Source of the DNA: Fomitopsis serialis
Taxonomy: Eukaryota > Basidiomycota > Agaricomycetes > Polyporales > Fomitopsidaceae
Assembly: GCF_022376445.1 (NCBI RefSeq)
Contig: NW_025955530.1
Coordinates: 1-22,250, forward strand
Reading direction: 5' to 3'
Length of the DNA: 22,250 nucleotides
Below the pieces are notes generated by a model. It ran no database searches. It was not told the DNA's origin and was given only the letters and a program-made list of their open reading frames with translations. Both the position numbers and the translations under genes were made by a program. Numbering within the stretch: position 1 is the stretch's first letter; every line of letters begins with the position of its first letter. Positions 8,603-17,849 of this stretch are shown here, piece after piece.

Positions 8603-10065
8603 ATGGCCGCATCTTCGCGGGACGCCTACTTGGTCATCGGTGGCAGCGGCTTCCTCGGGCGGCACATCGTCGACGCGCTTCTGGCGCGCAAGGACACCGT
8701 CTCGGTCTTTGACATTGTCCAGAGACACCACGATGTCCCCTTCTACTCTGGAGACATCAGCGAGGAGGGCCAGGTCTCCGAGGCACTCCGCAAGGTTTGT
8801 CCTCAGCCATGCATCAATTTTATGTGCTGAAACTGGCTGTAGAGCGGGGCGACCTGCATAATCCATACTGCGTCCCCTCCACATGGCATGGACGACCCGG
8901 CACTGTACTGGAAGGTCAATGTCGACGGCACCAAGGCGGTCATTGCAGCAGCAGTCGCGAACGGCGTGTCAAAGCTCGTGTACACGAGCTCGGCAGGCGT
9001 AGTCTTCAATGGTCACAGTCTCATCAACATTGACGAGCGGCTGCCGCCCCCACCGAAGGCCATGGATGCCTACAACGAGTCCAAGGCGAAAGCTGAGGAG
9101 ATGGTGCTCGAGGCCAATGGCAAGGGCGGGCTATACACAGTCGCGCTGCGTCCCGCAGGGTTGTTCGGGTGAGTCTCACACTGCACAGTAGACCGGGGCC
9201 GCACTGAAGGCCGCATTATAGCCCCGGCGATCGCCAGCTCATGGCTGGTCTGTACGAGGTCTACCAGAACAACCAGACGCACTTCCAGATCGGCGACAAC
9301 ACCAACCTCTTCGACTGGACCTACATCGAGAACGCCGCCTACGCCCACCTCCTCGCCGCCGACCGCCTGCGCCCGCTGTCCTCCGAGGAGGTCGCCGAGC
9401 TCAAGGAGCAGCTGCACTTCGCGCTGCCCTACATCAGCTGCACCACCGGCGCGCGCAAGATGCCCACGTCCGCATGCCGCCCGCTCGGGCCCTACGTGAC
9501 GCCGCCGCCCGACGCCGAGCAGATCACCGCGCGCTGGGCCGACCCGGCCTACAAGGGCAACGCGGCGCAGCCGGCCGTGCGCGGGCGGTTCGACCCGCTC
9601 TCGCCCACGGCGCTCGAGCGCGACGCGGACGCGCCGCTGCAGGTCGCGGGCCAGGTGTTCTTCATCACGAACGGCGAGCCGATGTACTTCTGGGACGTGC
9701 CCCGCATCGCGTGGCGCTTCTTCGATGAGCACTTCGGCACGGACAAGACCCGCCGCGGCCTCATCCGCCTCCCGCGCGAGGTCGGCATGGTCCTCGCGGG
9801 CGGCGCGGAGTGGTGGGCGTGGCTCGTCGGCAAGAAGCCGGGCTTCACGCGCTTCAGGGTCACCTTCAGCTGCGTGTGGAGGTGCCACAATATCGAAAAG
9901 GCACGTCGGGTGCTGGGCTACGAGCCGCAAGTGGGTATGGAGGAAGGTCTGAAGAAGACGCTCGAGGTGCGTACTTGAACTTGCCAGTGATAAACGCTAC
10001 AGCTGACAACGTCGTTGTCTCTTCAGTGGTGGGTGGCAGACAGACAGAAGGGCCAGAAGGCGTGA
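8603..10065 (+). CDS. ERG26: Sterol-4-alpha-carboxylate 3-dehydrogenase (decarboxylating)
   Basis: Four exons: 8603-8794, 8843-9168, 9222-9966 and 10027-10065, 433 residues. Erg26 is the NAD(P)-dependent step of sterol C-4 demethylation at the ER: it oxidises the 3-hydroxyl of the 4-carboxysterol, causing decarboxylation on the way to ergosterol. Evidence is the N-terminal Rossmann motif GGSGFLG (Gly13, Gly16, Gly19), a TSSAG catalytic-serine segment (about 112-116), Tyr141-x3-Lys145 (YNESK), and LRPAGLFGPGD, typical of the 3-beta-HSD/Erg26 family. NGEPMYFWDV and the C-terminal GYEPQVGMEEGLKKTLEWW also fit. About 80 extra residues lie around 232-312, making it longer than the yeast enzyme (349 aa). 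Introns begin GTTTGT, GTGAGT and GTGCGT. The ATG is set by the motif close behind it. The gene converges on the DUF6534 gene. Confidence 0.92.
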
Positions 10066-10709
10066 CGATGTACACAGCTTCGGACTGTTTGTAACTTTCC
10101 TTGTGCTGCCGCTACCTCGATATACCTACCTGCCCCTGGGATTTCTTGGCTCATGCTGTAATATACATGCCACTAATCTGCTGCCACATGGATCTCTGCT
10201 CAATAGATTCAGGACTATATGCACACAAATCTGCATCATCGTCAGTCTCCTAAGTACTCATCGGCTAGGCGGGGTAGAGGGCGACATGTTGATAGTCTAT
10301 ACAATGTCGAGTCTGCCCAAATAACACCAAATTCGAACTGGGGAAGGTGCGGAAGTGAAATATCGTGGTAGACTTGTGGTGGGAGTCAACATTGTACGAG
10401 CCATCGACACCGGCTCCCGTACCTCGTCAAGTGGGTGAGGAGCAGACTGCACCACTACGCTGGGCGTTCGAAGATACGGCGATCGGCGCAAACGTTTGGA
10501 TTGCCAGTGAGTACGAAAGAAGACAAAATAGTACGCATATCAATAGATCAACCAATATATAAACAAGAGCTACTAGATGCCGACCAGATACGCGGGCAAT
10601 AGATCGTGAGATAGGACGGGGGCACATCTGTCTCTTTCTCTGTTCTCTATGAACAGCGACCCGTACGCGACGGAGCCGCGCTGTTCTACCCTCGCCGCGG
10701 GTGCGACGC
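10066..10709. other. Convergent intergenic region, no gene seen
   Basis: This region lies between the ERG26 stop and the DUF6534 stop, where the genes converge. It is AT-richer than the flanks, with TATA-like runs (10553-10562) that may belong to 3'-end signals. Open frames here are short, and none continues a flanking gene. Confidence 0.5.
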
Positions 10710-12803
10710 TCAGAAGTCGTGGTGGGATTTGCTACGACCGGCATCAGAATCACCTCCGACGGGTAGCGGTGAAAGGACGTGAACGTACTGGATATCAATG
10801 TCAGAGACGTTGGGCTTGCGCCTGTCGCTGTCATCGTCATCGATCCCGACGGCCGACTGCATGGTGTCGAGACCAATGGTCATAGCAGCCGCCTACGCCC
10901 ACCCGTCAGCTCCGTCTCCGCACGTCAAGCATCCGCACTCAGCTCGTACCTTGCTCTCGGTATCCACGACACCGAACTGCACGCTGCGCGAGGTGGCGTT
11001 GCCGGGCGTGCGGCTGTGGCTGCTTGTGCCCGGCTGGCTGCTCTTGAAGTCGCGCTGGTTGACGGACTCCTCCTCGTCGATGCCGCGGCCGTGGTGCACA
11101 TTGCGGAAGTTGAGCATCAGGAGCAGGCTGTTGATGTAGGCTGCGGATGACGGTGTCAGGTCGAGTTAGGTACCACAGACGGATGCACAGATGGGAGGAG
11201 AGACGCACTCTTGCTGGTCACGAAGTGGAAGAGAATCCAGACCTGCTGTTTCGGTATGGTGACGAAGAGAATGAAGGAGGCCAGTTGAAGGAGCCTAGAG
11301 AAACTTGTGAGATGGATAATAAGTTGAGGAGGAGTGGTTGGCACTGACGTGAAGCAAGTACCGCGGTTGATGAAAACACAGCGATGTACTCATACCAACC
11401 CTCCACTGCCTTCATCCCTGGGAAGCGCGAGGGCTGCAGATAGAGGAACAGCGAGCCGATGATCAACAAGTCGGTAAGGGTGCTGAGGCCATACTGGATC
11501 CCGGTCAACACCTGCACAGATCGACATCACTATGAGTCGCCGACAATCATCCAGCATCCCGGTTCTGAAACTTGCCTTGATCGTGTGGTCGACGAAGTTG
11601 TAGAAGAGCGGTTGTTGCGCACTAGAAGCGGCGTGAGACGCGAGCACACAGAGACCATCAAGAACAGCGTACATCTTCGCTGCCGACACTGAGTTCGCGT
11701 GAGAGTGTGAAGGTCAGTCTCTGCTGCACCAATGAAAATCCGCAAGCATACCAATACCGAGCACTGCACAAATTATAGTCAGTCCAGTGAAGCACCATCT
11801 AAACAGCAAACAGAGCGTACCCAAGTTGGCCACAGCGATCACAGCCTATTACTCGCTGTTCAGCACTTCCCATCTCCTTGGAGATAGATTACACATTGAA
11901 TACTCACAATTGCCCCGGGAATCACAGGGTTCTTCCCGTTCACTGCAGGCAAAACAATTGGTGTGTAACCAAATGGCTAGACTTGACGTAATGAACTCAC
12001 AAGTGAAGACCCTGTGCGCATAGAAGCTGGAAGGAGAAGTCGGTACGGGAACCCTTACCATAAGCAGATGCAGTACTTACACTTGCACCAAGAAGATGCC
12101 AACTGCCTAGGGACCACGGGCATCAGATGATGGATGCGAAGGTCGGATCAGTCAACGTACCGCAAGAGCGTTCTCCGACTGAGCACCGGTGAATCAGCGA
12201 AACGCCTATCGGAAGGAGCACGGTAGCATAGGCAACTTACGACAAACGTCCTGGAAGCGTTCAGTCAGCGATGCGCAACGGGGAGCGTAGTAGATGGGAC
12301 TCACTTCGTCACATCCAGCTCATCGAACGGTGCCATGAAACTAGTGATGAGATAGTAGTACAGCGTATGCGAAACTGGAGTACCGTCAGGGATGCCTAGT
12401 GGACGGGTAGACGGACGAAAACCTACGCAGTGTAGTTGTAGCCGTATCCACAGCCCTGCAGACACAAGATTGAGAGAGCGCCTCGTGGATAGGTTTACTC
12501 TAGTCCTCACCATAGTAGAGCGATCTAAAGGCAAAGTATGAGCGCTCATGCGTCCACCATAACACTGAGATGCCTCACCGTCCACTTCGACAACGACGCG
12601 TCGGAAGGGAAACGCGAATAGTAAATGTACGTCTCTGCAATAGCCAGGATAAGTCTAAGCACAAGGAACCCGTTCCCAAGGCACGCACGGAAGAAGGTCA
12701 ACCCATAGAGAGTGACTGCGAAGATGAAGCCGATGAGGAGGACGCCAAACGTCGCGTTCAGCTCATGAACCGGCGCCGGTAGTGGGAGCCCTGGGATGCT
12801 CAT
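10710..12803 (-). CDS. DUF6534 seven-helix membrane protein, 17 exons
   Basis: Exons: 12689-12803, 12579-12634, 12511-12524, 12427-12455, 12305-12374, 12241-12250, 12161-12178, 12081-12106, 12001-12026, 11908-11942, 11821-11845, 11752-11763, 11576-11688, 11349-11511, 11209-11294, 10950-11140, 10710-10892, about 390 residues. Hallmarks of this basidiomycete family are NATFGVLLIGFIFAVTLYG, QTYIYYSRFPSD, WAVDTAT, SHTLYYYLIT, a late TDLLIIGSLFLYL helix, and YINSLLLMLNFRN before a polar C-terminal tail (DDDDSDRRKP). Function is unknown; it is presumably a plasma or endomembrane protein. Four exons are 10-18 nt. The intron at 11512-11575 uses a GC donor. In exon 11349-11511 a 1-bp frame break lies near 11373-11376; a 101-nt intron (11295-11395) would also keep the frame but drop part of a helix. 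It is divergent from the NAD+ carrier. Confidence 0.82.
11512..11575 (-). other. Probable GC-AG intron
   Basis: The upstream exon ends ...ATC AAG in phase 0 and is followed by GCAAGT, the classic GC donor context. The acceptor is CTGTGCAG, and the next exon resumes in frame as VLTGIQYGLSTLTDLLIIGS. No GT donor nearby restores this frame. Confidence 0.75.
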
Positions 12804-13354
12804 GGCTTGGGATGGCTGGATCTGTAGACGAAGGTGGAGATGGGGGTCGGAGGACAGGGACGCGACCTCGAAACCTGTGCTACTTGAATCTCATCCGCCA
12901 GGGGTAGGCGCGCGCCTCGGTCGCTCGTCCATTGGCTTAATTAGTGCACGTGACCCCCTTCCAGCCCTGGAAGCAGCGGAGATGGGGCGCCGGGAACATC
13001 TTCGAGCCCACACTCAGGACAGTTCATCAGTATCATGATGAACATCCTCCGGATAATAGCCCGGAGAGGCTGCAAAGAACAGAGAATGGAACTAAAGTTG
13101 ACTGCCAGAGGGTCGATGAGAATTGCCGGCCGGCGCCATTGCGGCTCGCGGTGGCGAGCGTGAGCAGAGCTGAGCGCGAAGGCGCGCGGAACGACCCGAT
13201 GACCAGAGTCTAAGTCTTGCGCCGGTCTGATGCTCTTTCTCCTTTGCGCTCGTCGTCGACGCCTTGACACCTCTCAGCCATTCCTTGCACCAGCATCGCA
13301 TCCGTTCCTTAGACCCGCAAGCAAGGTTTTCGGGTACACCGTGAGCCTCGAGGC
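12804..13354. promoter_or_regulatory. Shared promoter of the DUF6534 gene and the NAD+ carrier
   Basis: 551 bp between two divergent start codons. It holds a CACGTG E-box at 12947-12952 and an inverted CCAAT box (ATTGG, 12931-12935), placed roughly 130-145 bp before the DUF6534 start. The pyrimidine-rich sequence before 13355 is probably the carrier 5' UTR. A Cys-rich minus-strand ORF across 13092-13505 was not accepted as a gene. Confidence 0.5.
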
Positions 13355-14632
13355 ATGCCGTCAAGTGCAAATAGCATGATTGGTGAGAGTCATCAGCATC
13401 TGTCGAAGGAAGCCCGGCCTCAACTTCGACATCCTCGAATACCGAAGCTGGCGCGGGAGGCGGTCTTGTGGCCAGCGTAGCGACCTGTCCCTTGGATGTC
13501 ATCAAGACGAGACTTCAGGCCCAACGACATGCTCATGGGCAAGCCGGGTACGAGGGCGTGGTCGGTGAGGGGTCCTCTCGGCCTTGCAGCAGCCCATAAT
13601 ATTGGCTCAACGTGCGTGTCCCAACCCTCCGTTTCCAGCCACTTTCAAAACTGTCCTCAAGCACAACGGCATACGTGGTCTGTATCGAGGGCTGGGACCG
13701 ACGATCCTTGGCTACCTTCCGACTTGGGCAATTTACTTTGCGGTGTATGATGGCATAAAAGAACACTTTGGGCGGACGCAGCTCGAAGATGGGTCAACCG
13801 TCCACCACATCTATCCTGCGGCTCAAGCTAAGGGATACCAGCCATTCACGCGGGAGCATCCTTGGTCTCTCCATATCTTGTCTGCGATGGCGGCCGGGGC
13901 AACAAGCACGATTTGCACAAATCCCCTTTGGGTTATTAAAACCCGCTTTATGGTGCGTGAAGGCCGCTTCTGTGATGTCGCACTTCTAAACGTCCTTTTT
14001 CTCCCCAGACGCAACCTTTCGAAGAGAAAAGGTATCGGCACACACTAGATGCCGCTTTGACGATATACCGGACTGAAGGGTGGCGGGCATTCTTCCGCGG
14101 TCTGTTGCCAAGTCTGCTGGGGATCCTGCACGTCGGTGTACAGTTTCCCCTGTACGAACAACTCAAGTTTTGGGCCCGTGAGTTCGTCGTTCCCTCTCAC
14201 CTGCGCTCTACTCACGCTATGTCAATCGTAGGACGCAATTCGTCGGAGGATTTGACCCCTCGACAGTTTCTTGCTTGCTCCGCCGTATCAAAGATGGTTG
14301 CTTCAGTCACGACATATCCGCATGAAGTAGTGCGCACACGACTGCAAACGCAGAGAAGGATAGTCAACGGCGCTCTCAAGGGGAAGGACGTGCCAGAACA
14401 GCCTCGAGCTGGTGTAATTAAGACTGCGACAGATATCGTACGGCACGAGGGCTGGAGAGGACTGTACAGGGGGCTATCCGTGAACCTCGTCCGGACGGTA
14501 CCAAACAGTGCGGTGACGATGTTGACGTGAGTCTATCGCGCCGCCAGATCTGTCTCCTTCGTGGCGCTGACGTTCTCCGACAGGTATGAGATGGTGGTGC
14601 GATACCTGGAGGGACGATCGGGGTCCTCATAA
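13355..14632 (+). CDS. Mitochondrial NAD+ carrier (SLC25 family, YIA6/NDT1 type)
   Basis: Six exons: 13355-13382, 13448-13564, 13639-13952, 14009-14177, 14232-14526 and 14584-14632, giving 323 residues with consistent phases. Mitochondrial carriers have three repeats, each with a PxD/ExxK/RxR-like signature. Here these are CPLDVIKTRLQ (Pro24), NPLWVIKTRFM (residues 143-153) and YPHEVVRTRLQ (Pro239). The Trp in the second signature, GYLPTWAIYFAVYDGIKEHF, SLLGILHVGVQFPLYEQLKF and SAVSKMVASVTTYPHE closely recall yeast Yia6/Yea6, which import NAD+ through the inner membrane; pyrimidine or folate/FAD carriers are the nearest alternatives. The start MPSSANSMIAG needs an intron at 13383-13447 with an AAG acceptor. 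Intron 14178-14231 (54 nt) is in frame and stop-free, so retention would insert 18 residues. The N-terminus is short compared with yeast. Confidence 0.88.
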
Positions 14633-14778
14633 CACACGAGCGTGGACTGGTTTGCCAGAGCAGTGCGTCGCACCATAGACCGACGGGAACACACGTCGCA
14701 TTGTACTTTATCTCCACACACATTCCTTCAGTCCCTTATTGCTGGTACTTTATTGTTCTTTACTGATGATGGCTATGA

Positions 14779-15225
14779 ATGTGCTGCAGAGAATGGGCGC
14801 TCCGTCGCTTCCATCCGTCCTTTTTCGCCGACTGCATTGGACGGCTAGTGCCGGCTTTCATGAAACATGGCAATAGTCTTTGGGTGTTCTCGGAAGAGCC
14901 TTTCGGGTCCGCTGCCAGCTTTCTCCGTACATCGTTTCTTGGTGACGAATGCCTTCACCGGCTGGGGTCTATTCTAGCATTGCAGCGTCATACCTCTGCT
15001 GCTAACCGCTGCCTGTATCTTTGTTCAGGTACAAACTCTCTTGCCTCCACCAAGTCAGGGCTTCATATGCATGGGGCTTCCCTGATAAGCATTGCTCTGG
15101 CCCTCTGGGGTCTGGGCAACGCAGTGGTGCATGACAGGGTGTTCTTTCATCTCCTCGGTACCGGTGGAACGCCAGGCTCGCGCCTTTATCACTACGTCAC
15201 TCTATTCGCTGCACACATGCCGTAA
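14779..15225 (+). CDS. Unrecognised 148-codon ORF
   Basis: Open from a true ATG to a stop with mixed amino-acid composition (segments such as SLWVFSEEPFGSAASFLRTS and ISIALALWGLGNAVVHD). It starts about 150 bp beyond the stop of the NAD+ carrier, so it may simply be open frame in that gene's 3' UTR. No family is recognised and no introns are evident. Confidence 0.15.
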   Translation: MCCREWALRRFHPSFFADCIGRLVPAFMKHGNSLWVFSEEPFGSAASFLRTSFLGDECLHRLGSILALQRHTSAANRCLYLCSGTNSLASTKSGLHMHGASLISIALALWGLGNAVVHDRVFFHLLGTGGTPGSRLYHYVTLFAAHMP

Positions 15226-16060
15226 CTTGTCACTAAAAATGAATTTCACCCAGGGTCGCTCTAATACACTGCCGGACGGGTTCAATATAAATAGCCCTAT
15301 GACATGGTACACTTGGAAAGAAATGCGTAGGTATATCTGCGGTCAAATGAATGTGGCTTTTTGCGACGTGCATACCGGGCTTATAGTGAACCGGGAGTGG
15401 ACCAGGGCATCGGTGGGGTGGAGCAGGCCGGCCACCAGGGGCGACGTCTCCGGGAGCAGCAGCGCGCGCGGGACCAGTTGGTGGAACTGGGTATAGGAGG
15501 TGGTAGCGATCGTGGGTAGACACGCGTGGCGTGCCGGGTTGGGTGGGACCAGGGCCGCCTGCGCCAGAGAGGAATGAGCGAGGTCGCAAACGAGCGGGCT
15601 CCGAGGGAGACGGGCGTGGCGAGCGCTGCTGCACGGGTGTCTGTCGGAGAGAGGATGGGATTATGACGCAAGCGGACGGTCGTCTGTAACGCAGTGCAAG
15701 TGTGTAAACGCGGGTAAGGACTGGACAGGCCGTATACGGCCAAACATGTGGGCGTGGAACCGTACCAAGGATTTGTAGACAGGCAAAGAGTCCAAGCAGT
15801 AACGACGAAGGGTGCGTAGGTAGCGACAAGTCCGCGAGGAACAGAAGGTATCAACCTCAGAACAACACGGAAGGGTAATAATGCAGGGTACCGTAGCGGG
15901 GAAGGAGTAACGTCAAATGATACATAGCTCGGAGGCGGCGGTTTGAATGCGAATAAGTCATGCAAAAACACCCGACAGCGACAGACCCAGAGGACATGGT
16001 GAGGACAGCCGACGACACAAGGACAAAAAGCGAAGGGGAGGCATAGGCGTCGTTCCAACG
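15226..16060. other. Intergenic stretch, no gene supported
   Basis: Lies between the carrier-side sequences and the stop of the membrane protein gene. Two overlapping minus-strand open frames (15233-15829, 15381-16058) give Pro/Ser/Arg/Cys-rich products without recognisable segments; I treat them as frames in the 3' UTR of the membrane protein gene. Confidence 0.4.
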
Positions 16061-17409
16061 CTAGTGTTGATGGTCCTGCACCGTTCCCCCTTCGTCGGTG
16101 TCGTCGTCGCGTATCGTGGTGGCTGCCGTGGCTGCGTCGTCATCAGTCGTGTCACCGAGCGTCTCTACACGTACTCCTCTTGAGGAGCCGACGCTTCGGA
16201 TGTCCCTGCCTTCTTCCGCTAGCTGGCGGCCGAGTAGCACCCCCGGCGGCTCGGTCGCCTGGCTGTCAGGACTCTCGCCTTCTTCCACCGGTCGCTCCGT
16301 GAAATCAGGCTTCCGGAGTTGTGACCGGAACGCAGCCGCGAGGATTGCCGCGTCCGCGCCCGAGAACAGCCCAGGATCAGCGCTCGTCCGCGACATGGTT
16401 GATGCGCCGTCGTGACCTTCGGTGGGCGATGTAGGCCGGTGTTCGCCCGCCTCCGCAGCGCCTGCCGCCCCTCCCAAAGCAGCTGACGCGAGCAGTGGAG
16501 ACTGCGTGTTCGCCGTCGCGGCGTTGGCCATCATGGGTGACGCCGAGTTCATGGACCCACGATGAGACAACATGCTGTTCCTCCGTTTCATGCGTCGCGA
16601 CACGAGGAATGCGATGATGCCTGCAGCGACGAGGGCGAGGAAGCCGAGCACGACAATGACAGCGATCGCCCAGCCTGGAAACTTGTTTGCATTGAGCGAT
16701 TGCACGGAGCCCGTCCCGGACGTAGAACTGGCAGTAGGTGCGCCGCCGGAGGTATTTGAGGATGCACCAGAACCATTCCCACCACTGACACCAGAAACGG
16801 CGGTCGACGTCGCAGTCACGGATCTTGATGCCGATGCCCTCGACGACGCAGCAGATGCTGAGGATGCCGAGGCAGCGGAAGCAGACGACATGGAAGCAAC
16901 GACGTAGTCGGCGTAGGTGGTTTCTGCTCATCGCGGTCAATTTCCAAAATATCACCATGAGAACCATCGTTACTCACGGACGGCAGCAAACGTGGATATT
17001 GGGAATCGGTAGGCCACATCCGACTGTGTGTTGGGCGTGATCGCAAAATAGTACTGCGAAGTGATGTTCTCGCCGCTCCAGCTCGCCGCACTACTCCCTC
17101 CCCAGAACGAATCGTTGATACAGGCCCCTACAAAGCCTGCGTTACTGACCGGGTTGTCGTGATTAATCCAACTTTGTATCAGCTCTTGTGAGTCCGCATT
17201 ATACAGAAATATATCGACTTCGTTCGTGTTGGTGAATTGAGGGAGTCTACTGTTCCCTGCGATCGGATGTCAAAACAGGGGAGCCAAGATTCATGCAAAA
17301 GACTTACAGACGAACTCAACGTATTGATGCTGCGCAACGCTGGTATTGTCGGTCGGATAGCAAGAGAAGACGGCATTGTCGGCATTGTAGCAGTCCTGGA
17401 TGGCCTGCG
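16061..17409 (-). CDS. Single-pass membrane protein with Cys-containing outer domain and Ser/Ala stalk
   Basis: Supported exons are 17308-17409, 16978-17256 and 16061-16923 (introns 51 and 54 nt, phases consistent, TAG at 16061-16063). Order from the N-terminus: an outer domain with DCYNADNAVFSCYP, EFVWNSRLPQFTNTNEVDIF, GACINDSFWGG and several Asn-Ser/Thr sites; QTTYADYVVASM; a Ser/Ala/Gly/Thr-rich stalk; one membrane helix (FPGWAIAVIVVLGFLALVAA); a basic stop (SRRMKRR); and a disordered Ser/Asp-rich cytoplasmic tail. I recall similar uncharacterised proteins in other basidiomycetes; a surface sensor or wall-linked role is only inference. The N-terminus is unresolved. An exon 17506-17689 (ATG at 17689) joins in phase over a 96-nt intron but lacks a signal peptide, while a hydrophobic VALCAALFAASPAAS run lies inside that intron without an ATG in frame. 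Confidence 0.7.
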
Positions 17410-17849
17410 CTGTAGGGGAGTTAGTAAGCTCCACACAACCGAGGCCGCTGGGCTAGCGGCAAAAAGAGCTGCGCAGAGGGCGACAGAACATGGCAATAGA
17501 CGTACAGACTTGTTCCTGGTCTGCCTCGCCACCACAAGACCCAGCGTCACCGCGGGTGTACCGTTCGTGTTGGCTCAAAGACTGCGAACGGTGCCCGAGG
17601 GACCGCTTGCGCTTCAGAGAGGGAGAACGGTCGAAGGCCGAGGTCTGCGTCGAGGAAAGGTTGGCGGCCGCGTCAGGGAAGGAGGACATAGGCCGGCTAG
17701 TGGGAGGTCGAGGGGAAGGGGGTCGACCGGTGCAGGGGGTGCGGTTGGTGACACGCGACGGAGGAAGTAGCTGGAATGTGTGCACGGGCAAAATTGCATT
17801 ATCCAGGTACAGAGAGGGCCGTGAGGACAATGGCCCTACGCAAGGAACG

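Noticed and set aside
9070..9930. 286-codon minus-strand frame opposite ERG26
   Set aside because: Antisense shadow of the GC-rich third exon of ERG26; composition is Arg/Val/Ala/Asp-rich without recognisable segments.
13092..13505. Cys-rich minus-strand frame that looked like a twin-CX9C mitochondrial protein
   Set aside because: The cysteine spacing is 6, 11 and 7, not 9, and the frame runs antisense through the carrier's coding exons.
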